Shown piece by piece: positions 14,629 through 23,466 of a DNA stretch of 64,000 bases. The notes under the pieces were generated by a model. That model worked only from the letters and a program-made list of their open reading frames with translations, searched no databases and was not told the origin of the DNA. This stretch comes from Streptomyces sp. NBC_00440 (GTDB taxonomy: Bacteria > Actinomycetota > Actinomycetes > Streptomycetales > Streptomycetaceae), in assembly GCF_036014215.1 (NCBI RefSeq), contig NZ_CP107921.1, positions 5,153,501-5,217,500 of the forward strand. Reading direction: 5' to 3'. Each line of letters starts with the position of its first letter. Position 1 is the first letter of the stretch. Both the position numbers and the translations under genes were made by a program.

Positions 14629-16274
14629 CGGACACCCCCGCCGACGCCGCCGGTATCGGTGTCGTCCAGCCGCAGCGGGAGTTCGACCGTGAACACCGCG
14701 CCGCCATGAGGCGAGTTCGCCGCCCGGATGCGCCCTCCGTGCAGACGCACGTTCTCCGCAGTTATGGCCAAGCCCAGCCCGCTGCTCTCGCTCCTGGTCC
14801 GGGAGGTACTCGCCTTGTAGAACCGATCGAAGACGTGCGGCATGGCCTCATCGGTGATCCCTGGTCCGTTGTCGGTCACCTCGATGACGGCCCACGCCGG
14901 GCCCGCACCTTCCTCCCGCACCCCCACGGTCAGCCATACGGGCGGCGCCCCGTGCCGCAGCGCGTTGCCGACCAGGTTGGCCGTCACCACATCGAGCCGG
15001 CGCGGATCGACGCGTGCGCGGAGCACACCCGGCCCGGGCAGCCGGGTCTCCACCTGCCCCTGCCACCCCCGGGAGGCGAGGGTGCGCTGTACGGATTCGG
15101 CCAAATCGATCTCGTCCCGGTTGAGTTCGACCGCCCCGGCGTCGAAGCGGGAGATCTCCATCAGGTCGTTCACCAGTCCGCTCAGCCGGCCCGTTCCCTC
15201 GCTGATGAGCCGCAGGGCGTCGCCGGTCTCCCCTCCCGTACTCAGCGCGTTCTCGTCCAGCACGTCGGTGACCGCCGACATCGCCGCCAGCGGGGTGCGC
15301 AGCTCGTGGGAGACGTCCGCCACGAAGCGGCGCGCCTGGGCTTCCAGGCGGCGCAGCTCAGTGACGGTCCGCTCCAGTTCGGCTGCGGTTTCGTTGAAGG
15401 AGCGCGAGAGGTCGGCCAGTTCGTCGGAGCCGGTGACGGCCAGCCGTACGTCGAGGTGCCCCGCGGCCATCCGGCGCGTCGCCCCGCGCAACGCCCGTAC
15501 GGGACGCAGTACGCCGCTCGCGGCGAGCAGCGCCAGGACGACGGCGAGGCAGAGGGCCACCAAGGTGGCTCGCTCGACGCCGCTGACCATGGCCTTGACG
15601 TACGCCTCTTCGGCGTTCTGCGGCACCTCCAGGTACATCACGATCCCCGAGAGCCTGGGCTCCGTGCCTTCGCCGGAGGAGTACGTGACGGGCATGCCGA
15701 CGACGAGACGAGGATGCCCGCCGATGTTCACCCGCTGGAACACCGCGGCACGTCTCTCCCGCACGGACCGGAGCAGTGCGGGGCTCGGCTCGTCGAAATC
15801 AGCGCTCGGCGCATAGGCGCGGAGGCGTCCGTAGGTGCCCATGACCCGCCACCCCGACGACGGGTTCGCGTACAGCACCTGGTTCACCGCGGACTGGAGA
15901 TCCGACCGGCGCGGTGCAGTGGTGAGGTAGGGCGCGACGGCGTCGACGCTCGTACGGAACTGGTGGATGACGGAGTCCTGGCTCTGCTGGAGCACCCCCG
16001 TGCGCGCCTCGCGGAAGGCGAGGAGGCCGGTGCCCAGGGCGCTGGCCATGGCTACCAGGACGAAGGCCGCCAGCAGGCGAGGGCGCAGACCACGCAGGGG
16101 GAGCGGGATGCGCGCCAGGGTCGTCCGGAGGAACCGCAGGGGGCCGGCTCCCCGTACGGCGGCGCGGCCCTCGTCGGCCGTGCCGGTCTCGTCCTGGTGC
16201 TCGTCCTTGCGTGCCCGCACGGTTCTCCGCGTCGGCGTGGTCTTCCGAGTCCGCGTGGATGGCGGGCCGCTCAT
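14625..16274 (-). CDS. sensor histidine kinase
   Basis: A 549-residue membrane kinase. Two TM helices (about 66-87 and 236-254) flank a roughly 145-residue extracytoplasmic sensor region; then HAMP (about 255-308), the phospho-acceptor helix VADVSHELRTPL (His323), and the ATPase domain with N box NLVGNALRH (433-441), DNGPG (468-472) and SSGLGLAI (498-505). A Lys/Arg/Thr-rich N-terminal tail of about 60 residues precedes the first helix. It should autophosphorylate and pass phosphate to the regulator encoded just before it, whose stop its ATG overlaps (ATGA). The sensor region has no recognisable ligand motif; the linked divergent operon suggests an envelope signal (inference). Confidence 0.95.
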   Translation of the reverse strand: MSGPPSTRTRKTTPTRRTVRARKDEHQDETGTADEGRAAVRGAGPLRFLRTTLARIPLPLRGLRPRLLAAFVLVAMASALGTGLLAFREARTGVLQQSQDSVIHQFRTSVDAVAPYLTTAPRRSDLQSAVNQVLYANPSSGWRVMGTYGRLRAYAPSADFDEPSPALLRSVRERRAAVFQRVNIGGHPRLVVGMPVTYSSGEGTEPRLSGIVMYLEVPQNAEEAYVKAMVSGVERATLVALCLAVVLALLAASGVLRPVRALRGATRRMAAGHLDVRLAVTGSDELADLSRSFNETAAELERTVTELRRLEAQARRFVADVSHELRTPLAAMSAVTDVLDENALSTGGETGDALRLISEGTGRLSGLVNDLMEISRFDAGAVELNRDEIDLAESVQRTLASRGWQGQVETRLPGPGVLRARVDPRRLDVVTANLVGNALRHGAPPVWLTVGVREEGAGPAWAVIEVTDNGPGITDEAMPHVFDRFYKASTSRTRSESSGLGLAITAENVRLHGGRIRAANSPHGGAVFTVELPLRLDDTDTGGVGGGVR

Positions 16275-16957
16275 GGGGTGCCGAAGCGGTAGCCGAATCC
16301 GCGTACGGTCTGCACGTAGCGGGGATTCCTGCCCTCGCCGAGCTTGTTGCGCAGTCGCTTCACGCAGGCGTCCACCAGCCGTATGTCGCCGTGGTAGCTG
16401 TGTTCCCAGACTGCTTCCAGCAGCTGCTGGCGGCTGAACACCTGGCCGGGCGAGGCCGACAGGGTCAGCAGCAGCCGCAGTTCCGATGGGGCCAGGGCGA
16501 CGGGGCCGCCGCGGTAGGTCACCACGAGGCCGGCCCGGTCGACGACCAGCTCGCCGTGCGTCTCCACCCGGGGCCGGGCGCCGTCCGGTACCGACGCATC
16601 CTGTCTGCGCAGTACGGCCCGTATGCGTGCGTCGAGCACCCGCGCCTGCACGGGCTTGACCACGTAGTCGTCCGCGCCAGCCTCCAGTCCCACGACCACG
16701 TCGATGTCGTCGCCCCGGGCCGTCACCATGATGATCGGCACCTGGTCGCGGTCCCTGATCCGGCTGCACACGTCCAGGCCGGAGATGCCGGGCAGCATGA
16801 GATCGAGTACGACGACGTCCGGCCGGAAGGGGCGGAGCTGCTCCAGGCCCTCTTCACCCGTTTCCACGGCGAGGACTTCGTGCCCTTGATGCCGCAGGCC
16901 CAACTGGACGGCCCTGCGGACATCGTGGTCGTCCTCGACGATCAGAATCCGTGGCAT
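16271..16957 (-). CDS. OmpR-family response regulator, AfsQ1/CseB-like
   Basis: A 228-residue regulator: receiver with acidic pocket (VEDD, 7-10), phospho-accepting Asp52 (VVVLDLMLP) and Lys101 (VVKPVQARVLDARIRAVLRR), then a winged helix (LAPSELRLLLTLSASPGQVFSRQQLLEAVWEHSYHGDIRLVDACVKRLRNKLG) ending in the usual VQTVRGFGYRF. The receiver stretch DDIDVVVGLEAGADDYVVKPVQ closely matches what I recall of AfsQ1, so it is a paralogue of that group; the neighbours are not those of afsQ1, so I do not give the symbol. The TACACT-N6-ATG layout without a ribosome site suggests a leaderless mRNA. It probably regulates itself and the divergent operon through the direct repeat at 17019-17040. Confidence 0.93.
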   Translation of the reverse strand: MPRILIVEDDHDVRRAVQLGLRHQGHEVLAVETGEEGLEQLRPFRPDVVVLDLMLPGISGLDVCSRIRDRDQVPIIMVTARGDDIDVVVGLEAGADDYVVKPVQARVLDARIRAVLRRQDASVPDGARPRVETHGELVVDRAGLVVTYRGGPVALAPSELRLLLTLSASPGQVFSRQQLLEAVWEHSYHGDIRLVDACVKRLRNKLGEGRNPRYVQTVRGFGYRFGTP

Positions 16958-16963
16958 TTCGAC

Positions 16964-16969
16964 AGTGTA
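16964..16969 (-). promoter_or_regulatory. -10 box (TACACT) of the response-regulator operon
   Basis: TACACT-N6-ATG on the minus strand; no ribosome-binding site. Leaderless start predicted. Confidence 0.5.
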
Positions 16970-17018
16970 AGCAGCTCGGATGAGGTGGCTGTCCTGTGGA
17001 GGACCCGCACCGAGTGCC

Positions 17019-17040
17019 GTTACACAACGATCACAACGGG
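17019..17040. promoter_or_regulatory. candidate 11-bp direct-repeat operator for the response regulator
   Basis: GTTACACAACG followed at once by ATCACAACGGG: two 11-bp units sharing CACAACG, as OmpR-family regulators prefer. It also reads GTTAC-N6-ATCAC, one base off the GTNAC-N6-GTNAC pattern reported for AfsQ1. It lies between the divergent regulator operon and the DUF3152 gene. Confidence 0.5.
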
Positions 17041-17158
17041 CCTGGGATGCGGGTCTTCCGGTCAGAATCGGCGGAAGCCGCCATGAACCGCGCGTCGTCA
17101 CCATTTCGTGATGTCTCCGGCTCATGGTGGTCAACTGGCCCGGCCACTTTGAGCTGTT

Positions 17159-18052
17159 ATGAATTCGGCACGACGGCGACCATCCGCACCCCCTGCCGGC
17201 AGCACCGCGTCCGTTCGCCGCGGCGGTCGTCGGCGCCGGACCTCCCACCGCCGGGGGCGTCCGCGCAGCCGGGGCCGGAGCCTGCTGATCGGCGCGCTGG
17301 TGGCCGTCGGTCTGCTGGGCCCGGCGACGTATTTCCTCGGGGGCGGGCGGAGCGACGCGTCCAACGGGGCGCCGCACCCGCCGAGCACATACGTCACTCA
17401 CGCTCCCACTCCGACGCCGACTCCCACGCCGACCCCCACCCCCACGCCGACCCCCACCCCGAGCCGGACCGGGATCGACGTCCCCTCGACGGGCAGGGGG
17501 ACGTTCGTCACGGCGCAGGCCAGTGGCGCGAAGGCGGGCAGCGGTTCCCACCCGCTGCGCTACGTCGTGGAGGTCGAGACCGGCCTGGACATCTCGGCGT
17601 CCCAGGCGGCGAAAGAGATCGCCGGGATACTCGCCGCCCCGCGGGGCTGGACCCACAATCCGCACTACGCGTTCGAGCTGGTGAGCGCCGGAGCACCGCA
17701 CGATCTCACGGTGAAGATCGCGACACCGGGGACGGCGGACTCCCTGTGCTGGGCGGGCATCCACCAGTCCACCGGAGGTGAGTACAACTGCGAGGTGCCC
17801 GGCGGGGTGGTGGTGAACCTCAAGCGCTGGGTCAAGGGCTCGCCCACCTTCGACGGGCCCATCCATGACTACCGGGCGCTGATCGTCAACCACGAGATGG
17901 GGCACTTCCTCGGCTACTCGCACGTGACCTGCGGGGGTGCCGGACGACTGGCCCCCGTGATGATGCAGCAGATCAAGGGCCTGCACGGATGTGTCGCCAA
18001 CGCCTGGCCCTATGACAAGAACGGTGACCTCGTCACCGGGCCGCCCGCATGA
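17159..18052 (+). CDS. DUF3152 protein with metzincin-type zinc motif
   Basis: A 297-residue membrane-anchored or secreted protein. The N-terminus is very basic (Arg-rich, residues 6-40), then one TM helix (about 41-60), a (Thr-Pro)n stalk of about 20 residues (83-102, coded by a simple DNA repeat) and a DUF3152 domain. Near the C-terminus is HEMGHFLGYSH (245-255), which matches HExxHxxGxxH of metzincin zinc proteases exactly, with four Cys nearby. It may be a cell-surface protease or pseudoprotease; DUF3152 activity is not established to my knowledge. No clear ribosome site precedes the ATG. It is divergent from the two-component system and upstream of the exporter operon. Confidence 0.85.
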   Translation: MNSARRRPSAPPAGSTASVRRGGRRRRTSHRRGRPRSRGRSLLIGALVAVGLLGPATYFLGGGRSDASNGAPHPPSTYVTHAPTPTPTPTPTPTPTPTPTPSRTGIDVPSTGRGTFVTAQASGAKAGSGSHPLRYVVEVETGLDISASQAAKEIAGILAAPRGWTHNPHYAFELVSAGAPHDLTVKIATPGTADSLCWAGIHQSTGGEYNCEVPGGVVVNLKRWVKGSPTFDGPIHDYRALIVNHEMGHFLGYSHVTCGGAGRLAPVMMQQIKGLHGCVANAWPYDKNGDLVTGPPA

Positions 18053-18205
18053 CCGGCGCCGGTCGCCGGGGCCGGCAGCCACGGCGGGCGGCCGTTACGG
18101 CTCGGTCATGTGCCGAACCCATGGCCATGAACTGCCGGCGCCACTGTGAACTCCGCGTGCTTCGCGCCCCACAGGCAGAACCCCCTCTCGATCGGATGGA
18201 AGCCA

Positions 18206-19144
18206 ATGAATCGATCCCGCGCTGTCCGGAGTCTGGCCGCGGCGGTGAGCCTGCTGCCGCTGCTGGCGGCCTGCGGCTCCGGCACGCACTCCCACTCGGC
18301 GACCGGAGGGAAGACCACGGCCGGATCGTCGGGGCAACTCGACGTTCCCGCCGACGCGAACGCCGATCTCAGGAAGCAGTACCTCCTGGAGAACGCGATC
18401 GCGGCCTGCATGAAGAAGCAGGGCTTCACCTACACCCCCGTGGCCCCCGAGGATCCCGCCGCTTCCTGGGCCACCGACGGGGCGGACTACGCGCTGACGA
18501 AGAAGTACCGGCAGAAGTACGGATTCGGGATCTTCTCGGGAATCGTCTACCCCGACGACGCCGGTGCGCCGGGCAGTGCGGGCGCCCGGAAGGACTCCGG
18601 AAAGACGCCCAACGCGGCCTACGTGGAAACGCTCACGCCCAATCAGAAGACCTCGTACAACAAGGCGTTGGGCACTCCCCCCGACCCGAAGACCGGAGAG
18701 AAGAACTGGACCGGCTGTCAGGGAGACGCCAACAAGGTGGCCTACGGCTCCGCTTCGGCCCAGGACCGGAGCACCAGGACCGCGAGCCAGAACCAGGCCA
18801 ACGCACAAGCACTCAACGGCGATCCGAAGCTGGTGGCGCTGGCGCAGTCGTACGCCTCGTGTCTGAGGAAGGAAGGCGTCTCCGTGACGACCACGCAGCC
18901 GACCGGCATCGGGGACATGGTCAGGCTCCAGGCGCTCGGGTCCGCTCCGGCGGGCGCCGGCGGTGTCTCCCCGGTCGGCGAGGACGGGAACACCGGGAAG
19001 TCGCTGAGCAAGAAGGACGCTCTCCCTCTGCTCACCAAGGACATCGAACTGGCGATGCAGGACCTGCAGTGCGGCAAGGCGTTCAGGGCCGCCTACTTCC
19101 CGAAGTTCCTCAAGGCCCCGACGAGCGGTGGCGGTGCCGGGTGA
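18206..19144 (+). CDS. exported lipoprotein, first gene of an ABC exporter operon
   Basis: A 312-residue protein with a signal peptide and lipobox LAAC (Cys23) followed by GSGTHSHS. The mature part is polar, with regular Lys/Tyr-rich helices (LRKQYLLENAIAACMKKQGFTYTP) and conserved-looking Cys pairs (AACMKKQGF, YASCLRKEGV, LQCGKAF). I do not recognise a domain; similar lipoproteins precede adaptor/ABC pairs in actinobacteria. I used the ATG at 18206, which gives a normal signal peptide and follows GGATGGAA, rather than an upstream in-frame ATG. Its stop overlaps the adaptor's GTG (GTGA), so it belongs to the exporter and may deliver or sense the exported compound (inference). Confidence 0.85.
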   Translation: MNRSRAVRSLAAAVSLLPLLAACGSGTHSHSATGGKTTAGSSGQLDVPADANADLRKQYLLENAIAACMKKQGFTYTPVAPEDPAASWATDGADYALTKKYRQKYGFGIFSGIVYPDDAGAPGSAGARKDSGKTPNAAYVETLTPNQKTSYNKALGTPPDPKTGEKNWTGCQGDANKVAYGSASAQDRSTRTASQNQANAQALNGDPKLVALAQSYASCLRKEGVSVTTTQPTGIGDMVRLQALGSAPAGAGGVSPVGEDGNTGKSLSKKDALPLLTKDIELAMQDLQCGKAFRAAYFPKFLKAPTSGGGAG

Positions 19145-20586
19145 GGAAGCGCCCCAGGCTGATCGGCACCCGTCCCGGACAGCTGACGGTCGTCGTCGCC
19201 GCGGTGGCGCTGGTCGGAGCGGGCGGCTGGTTCGCCGGATCGCTGATGCAGTCGCCTGCGGATGCCGCCGCCGCGCACCAGCCACCGAAGGCTCGTCCGG
19301 TCACCGTCACGGTCGAGCGGCGCGCGCTGACCGCGAGTGTGGTGGCCCAGGGCTCGGTGGGGTTCGGATCGCCGCGGAAAGTGACCCTGGCCGGCCTCGT
19401 CGGCTCTCCGGACTCCGGCTCCGGGTCCGGCAATCCGGGGGTCGGTGACGACGTCGCCCAGCGGGTCACCAAGGCACCGGCCGCCGGAGTGGAGCTGAAG
19501 GAGGGGGATGTACTGATGCAGGTGAGCGGGCGGCCGGTCCTGGTACTGAGGGGCACCGTGCCGATGTACCGCACGCTCGGCCCCGGCGCCTCCGGGGACG
19601 ATGTCAGGCAGCTCCAGCAGGCGCTGACCCGGCTGGGCTTCAACCCCGGCCCGGCCAACGGGACGTACGGGCAGTCGGACGCCGCGGCGGTGAGCCGCTG
19701 GTACAAGAGCAAGGGCTACCGCGCCATGGAGCCCACCGTCGCCGACAAGCAGCAGCTGGGAACGCTCGAAGCGGCGGTGACCACCGCCCAGCAGGCCCTC
19801 CTCGCGGCACAGAACCCGGGCGGCGATTCCGAGGGTACGGGCGGCTCCAAGGGAACCGGCAGCGGTTCAGGCGGCGGCGCGGGCGCAGGAGGGGACACCG
19901 CGAAGCTGCAACTCAAGTCGGCGCAGCAGCAGTTGGACGCGGCCGACGCCGCGCTCTCCGCCTTCCAGGCCGGTTATGGAACCAAGGTCCCCGCCGGTGA
20001 GGTGGCCTTCCTGCCGGACCTCCCGGCCCGGCTGGACAAGGCGACCGCGAAGACTGGAGACACCCCCTCCGGACCGGTCGCCACGGTGACCAGCTCCAAG
20101 GTCGTGGTGCAGGCCGTGGTCCCGGCCCAGGACGCCAAGTTGCTCCACAAGGGCATGCGGGCCCGGGTGGAGACCACCGACGGCACGACGGTGGACGGAG
20201 AAGTCGTGGCACTCGCCGACGACGTACCGAAGGACGATTCGACCGACTCCGGCAAGCAGCAGGGGACCTCGGACGGCGGGAGCGAGGGCACCTCGGCTCC
20301 CGTACCGGTGCAGATCTCCGTGCCGGCGGGGAAACTGACCAAGAACGCCACCGAATCAGCGAAGGTCACTATTGAGGTGGGCTCGTCGGACGGCAAGGTG
20401 CTGACGGTGCCTGTCGCCGCGCTGCACACCTCCGCCGACGAAAAGGCCCGGGTGCAGGTCCTGCGGGGCGGCAAGGTGGTGGATCTCCCCGTCGAGGCCG
20501 GCCTCTCCGCGGACGGCCAAGTGGAGGTCACTCCGTCGTCCGGTGTCGCGCTGAAGGCCGGCGACCAGGTGGTGGTCGGGCGATGA
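19141..20586 (+). CDS. membrane-fusion/adaptor protein with peptidoglycan-binding domain
   Basis: A 481-residue HlyD/MacA-like adaptor: N-terminal TM helix (about 15-35), a barrel-sandwich start (RALTASVVAQGSVGF), then a PG_binding_1 domain inserted at about 150-195 (GDDVRQLQQALTRLGFNPG...YGQSDAAAVSRWYKSKGY), a coiled coil (LKSAQQQLDAADAALSAFQ), a second lipoyl half (VVVQAVVPAQDAKLLHKGMRARVETTDG) and C-terminal beta domains. It should link the ABC transporter to peptidoglycan at the outer face. Gly/Ser-rich insertions (about 278-300) look disordered. Starts by GTGA overlap with the lipoprotein; its stop overlaps the ATPase ATG. Confidence 0.92.
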   Translation: MRKRPRLIGTRPGQLTVVVAAVALVGAGGWFAGSLMQSPADAAAAHQPPKARPVTVTVERRALTASVVAQGSVGFGSPRKVTLAGLVGSPDSGSGSGNPGVGDDVAQRVTKAPAAGVELKEGDVLMQVSGRPVLVLRGTVPMYRTLGPGASGDDVRQLQQALTRLGFNPGPANGTYGQSDAAAVSRWYKSKGYRAMEPTVADKQQLGTLEAAVTTAQQALLAAQNPGGDSEGTGGSKGTGSGSGGGAGAGGDTAKLQLKSAQQQLDAADAALSAFQAGYGTKVPAGEVAFLPDLPARLDKATAKTGDTPSGPVATVTSSKVVVQAVVPAQDAKLLHKGMRARVETTDGTTVDGEVVALADDVPKDDSTDSGKQQGTSDGGSEGTSAPVPVQISVPAGKLTKNATESAKVTIEVGSSDGKVLTVPVAALHTSADEKARVQVLRGGKVVDLPVEAGLSADGQVEVTPSSGVALKAGDQVVVGR

Positions 20587-21305
20587 CCGCTCTGCCGTCC
20601 TGCGCCGTGCCCGACGCGGACACCGTCATCCAACTGACCGCCGTGGACCGGACCTTCGACTCCGAACCGCCGGTCCATGCCCTGCGGGACGTACACCTGA
20701 CCGTCCGGCGCGGTGAGCACCTGTCGATCGTCGGCCCGTCAGGTTCCGGCAAGTCGACACTGCTCAACACCCTGGGGCTGCTGGACCGTCCCACCTCGGG
20801 CACCTACTGGCTCGACGGGGTGGAGACCAACGCGCTCGGCGACCTGGAGCGCACCTCGTTGCGCGGCAGCCGGATCGGGTTCGTCTTCCAGTCCTTCCAC
20901 CTGCTGCCGTACCGGACCGTGGACGAGAACGTCATGCTGGCCGAGACCTACCGCCGGCCGCGCCCCGGGCGCAGCCGGGCGGGCCGCGCCGCCAGGGCCG
21001 AGCAGACCCTGGAACGGGTGGGTCTGGCAGACCGGGCCGGCTTCCGGCCGGACCGGCTCTCCGGTGGTGAGAGACAGCGTGTGGCGATCGCCCGGGCGCT
21101 GATGAGCGAGCCCGCCCTGCTGCTCTGCGACGAGCCGACCGGCAACCTCGACAGTGAGAACACCGAGTCGGTGCTGGACCTCTTCGGCCAACTCGGGGAG
21201 CAGGGCATGACCCTGGTGGTGATCACGCACGAGGAGGCGGTCAGCCGGCGGGCCGACAGGCGGGTCAGGATCAGCGACGGCCGTCTCGTCGAGGAGCGCC
21301 GATGA
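20583..21305 (+). CDS. ABC transporter ATP-binding protein, MacB/LolD type
   Basis: A 240-residue ATPase: Walker A GPSGSGKST (about 51-59), a Q-loop (FVFQSFHLLPYRTVDENV), signature LSGGERQRVAIARAL, Walker B LLLCDEPTGNLD and the H-loop histidine in VVITHEE. The SFHLLPYRTV and GNLDSENT wording is that of the MacB/FtsE/LolD class that powers mechanotransmission with FtsX-like permeases rather than a transport channel. Overlaps both neighbours by ATGA, so adaptor, ATPase and permease are made together. Confidence 0.96.
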   Translation: MTALPSCAVPDADTVIQLTAVDRTFDSEPPVHALRDVHLTVRRGEHLSIVGPSGSGKSTLLNTLGLLDRPTSGTYWLDGVETNALGDLERTSLRGSRIGFVFQSFHLLPYRTVDENVMLAETYRRPRPGRSRAGRAARAEQTLERVGLADRAGFRPDRLSGGERQRVAIARALMSEPALLLCDEPTGNLDSENTESVLDLFGQLGEQGMTLVVITHEEAVSRRADRRVRISDGRLVEERR

Positions 21306-22576
21306 GGTCCAGGACACGCGACGTGCAAGCCGCGGCTCCCGTGAGCACAGCACCGGGCAGGGCCGCCGCCGAGCGCCCCTGGATGGACCTCAGGGACCTG
21401 TGGTCCGAGGCGCTGGCGGGGGTGCTCGCCCGGCCGATGCGCTCCGCCCTGACCACGCTGGGCACCGTTCTGGGCATCACCACCCTGGTCATCACCATCG
21501 GGATCTCGTCCACGGCGGGCAACCAGATCGTGGGCCGGTTCGACGCCCTCACCGCCACCTCGGTCACGGTGGGGGTGCCCTCCGCGGCATCGGCCGACTC
21601 CGGTCCGCTGGTGGACTGGTCGGGTGTCGACGCGGTGCGCCGGCTGGCCGGGGTCGAGTCGGTGGCGGCGATCGCGGACTCCCAGGAGACCGCGAGCGTC
21701 GAGGTGCGTTCCAACGACGTGGTCGCTCCCGGCGCGGTCAGCGGCCAGACGATGGCGGTCGTCGCCGCGTCCTCCGCGCTGCCGGCCGCGGTACGGGGCG
21801 GGATGACCGCCGGGCGCTTCTTCGACGACGGGGACATCGCCCGCCACGGCCGGCTGGCGGTCCTCGGCGACCAGGCGGCGCGGCTCCTCGGTATCAGCTC
21901 GGTCGAGGACGCTCCCGCGGTCTTCCTGAAGGGGCAGGCGTACACGGTGATCGGGATACTCGGCGGAGTGGAGCGGGAACAGCAGCTCGCCACCGCGGTG
22001 ATCCTGCCGCCCACGACGGCCTCGGACCGGATGGGGCTGGGAACCGTGACCCGGGTACTGATCAACACCTCACTCGGCGCGGCGAACCAGGTCGCCCGCC
22101 AGGCGCCGATCGCACTGGCCCCCGGTGCCGAGGCTTCCCTGACCGTGACGGCACCGCCCGATCCGGCCAAGGCCCGCAAGGGAGTGCAGGGCGATGTCAA
22201 CGGCCTGTTCCTGGTCCTCGGGCTGGTATCGCTGGTGGTCGGGGCCATCGGTATCGCCAATGTGACGCTGGTGACGGTCATGGAGCGGACCGGGGAGATC
22301 GGACTGCGCCGCGCCCTCGGGGCCTCACGGCGCCAGGTCGCCGGCCAGTTCCTGGTGGAGTCGACGGCAATCGGACTCCTCGGCGGTGTCGTGGGCGCCG
22401 CCCTGGGCATGGTCGTGGTGGTGATCGTCTCCGCCGTCAGGGAGTGGACTCCCGTCCTGGACGTCCGCCTCGCCCTCGGAGCCCCGGTCGCCGGAGCCCT
22501 GGTAGGGCTCCTGGCCGGCCTCTACCCGTCACTGCGGGCCTCCCGTATGGAACCGGTCGAAGCCCTGCGCTCGTAG
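21302..22576 (+). CDS. ABC permease, FtsX/MacB type
   Basis: A 424-residue permease: a first TM helix after a short cytoplasmic N-terminus (ALTTLGTVLGITTLVITIGISS, about 53-75), a roughly 200-residue extracellular MacB periplasmic-core-like domain, then three C-terminal TM helices, with the classic cytoplasmic ERTGEIGLRRALGASRRQVAGQFLVES coupling helix between the first two and a final LRASRMEPVEALRS tail. Together with the ATPase and adaptor it forms a MacAB-like complex, in this Gram-positive setting probably for antimicrobial peptide or lipid handling at the cell surface (inference). Last gene of the operon; a hairpin follows. Confidence 0.95.
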   Translation: MRSRTRDVQAAAPVSTAPGRAAAERPWMDLRDLWSEALAGVLARPMRSALTTLGTVLGITTLVITIGISSTAGNQIVGRFDALTATSVTVGVPSAASADSGPLVDWSGVDAVRRLAGVESVAAIADSQETASVEVRSNDVVAPGAVSGQTMAVVAASSALPAAVRGGMTAGRFFDDGDIARHGRLAVLGDQAARLLGISSVEDAPAVFLKGQAYTVIGILGGVEREQQLATAVILPPTTASDRMGLGTVTRVLINTSLGAANQVARQAPIALAPGAEASLTVTAPPDPAKARKGVQGDVNGLFLVLGLVSLVVGAIGIANVTLVTVMERTGEIGLRRALGASRRQVAGQFLVESTAIGLLGGVVGAALGMVVVVIVSAVREWTPVLDVRLALGAPVAGALVGLLAGLYPSLRASRMEPVEALRS

Positions 22577-22659
22577 CCGTGCCCCCACGGGTAGGCCGGG
22601 CCCAGCCGGGTTCGCGGCACGGCTGGGGAGGCTCCTCGCCGGCCTCGGCATGTGACGGT

Positions 22660-22696
22660 GGCCCGGCCGGTACGGGCAAGTCCCGGAGGCCGGGCC
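22660..22696. terminator. hairpin between convergent genes
   Basis: GGCCCGGCC pairs with GGCCGGGCC (22660-22668 and 22688-22696), with an inner CGGG/CCCG pair. Serves the exporter operon (+) and the methyltransferase (-). Confidence 0.6.
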
Positions 22697-22719
22697 GTCC
22701 TTGACCGCCTGATCCGGCG

Positions 22720-23466
22720 TCAGGCGCGGCAGCGCAGCATCTCGAACGACGGGTTCGTGCGGTAGTCCGCCCAGAACTCGTCACCGTACGCGGCGATCCC
22801 GGCGGCCGACACCTCGGTCGGCACCCAGGTGATCTCGCTGAACCCCGCCTTGGCCAGGCATGTTTCGAACACCTCGCGGCGCGCCAGGCCGGAGGTGAAC
22901 GAGATCGGCACCCCCTCCAGCAGCGCGGTGGTCTTCACCCGGGGCCCGGTACCGGACTCTTCGCCCGTCAGCTCGGTGAGGAACCCGTACGGGCGGGGCG
23001 ACGGACCGGAAAAGTCGTAGTCCGGCGTCTGGTGGAGCATGAAGAACTCGCCACCACTCTTCAGACTCTCGTGCACCTTGCGGCACAGGTGCTGGAACTC
23101 CTCGACTGTCTCCGCGTAGTTGAGCAGCATCACCGCGGTCGCCACATCGAATCGCTCGTCCGCGAGTGACAGGTCCGCCACATCGCCGACCTGGTAGCGC
23201 ACACCCAGCGGGCCGGTCTTCTCGATACCCTCTGCGGCGGCGATCATCTCGCCGGAGATGTCGACGCCGAACACGTCCGCCGCGCCGCGCCGTTTCAGCT
23301 CGCGGCTGTAGAAGCCGGTGCCGCAGGCCAGGTCGATCACTCTCTTGCCGGTGACGTCCCCGACCATGCCGAGGAAGCTGGGCGCCTCCACGTACTGGGC
23401 AAGCGGCAGGGCCTTGAAGCCCTCGAAGGCCTCACCGATCTCGTCGTACGTCTGCTGCGCGCTCAT
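22720..23466 (-). CDS. class I SAM-dependent methyltransferase
   Basis: A 248-residue methyltransferase with motif I DLACGTGFYS (45-54), the acidic loop GVDISGEMI, and motif II/III stretches (VRYQVGDVADLSL, FDVATAVMLLNYAE). It is a small-molecule or natural-product type enzyme by length and by the absence of nucleic-acid or protein-recognition domains. The substrate is unknown. GGGAGGGG precedes the ATG. It stands alone between the exporter operon and the sigma-factor operon. Confidence 0.9.
   Translation of the reverse strand: MSAQQTYDEIGEAFEGFKALPLAQYVEAPSFLGMVGDVTGKRVIDLACGTGFYSRELKRRGAADVFGVDISGEMIAAAEGIEKTGPLGVRYQVGDVADLSLADERFDVATAVMLLNYAETVEEFQHLCRKVHESLKSGGEFFMLHQTPDYDFSGPSPRPYGFLTELTGEESGTGPRVKTTALLEGVPISFTSGLARREVFETCLAKAGFSEITWVPTEVSAAGIAAYGDEFWADYRTNPSFEMLRCRA

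Noticed and set aside
17403..17462. Short regular repeats as a CRISPR-like array
   Set aside because: They are a (Thr-Pro) codon repeat inside the DUF3152 gene with no unique spacers.
18049..20586. 845-codon plus-strand frame as one large protein
   Set aside because: Its first 364 codons are a shadow of the lipoprotein gene and read as Arg/Gly-rich nonsense; the adaptor begins at the GTGA overlap.
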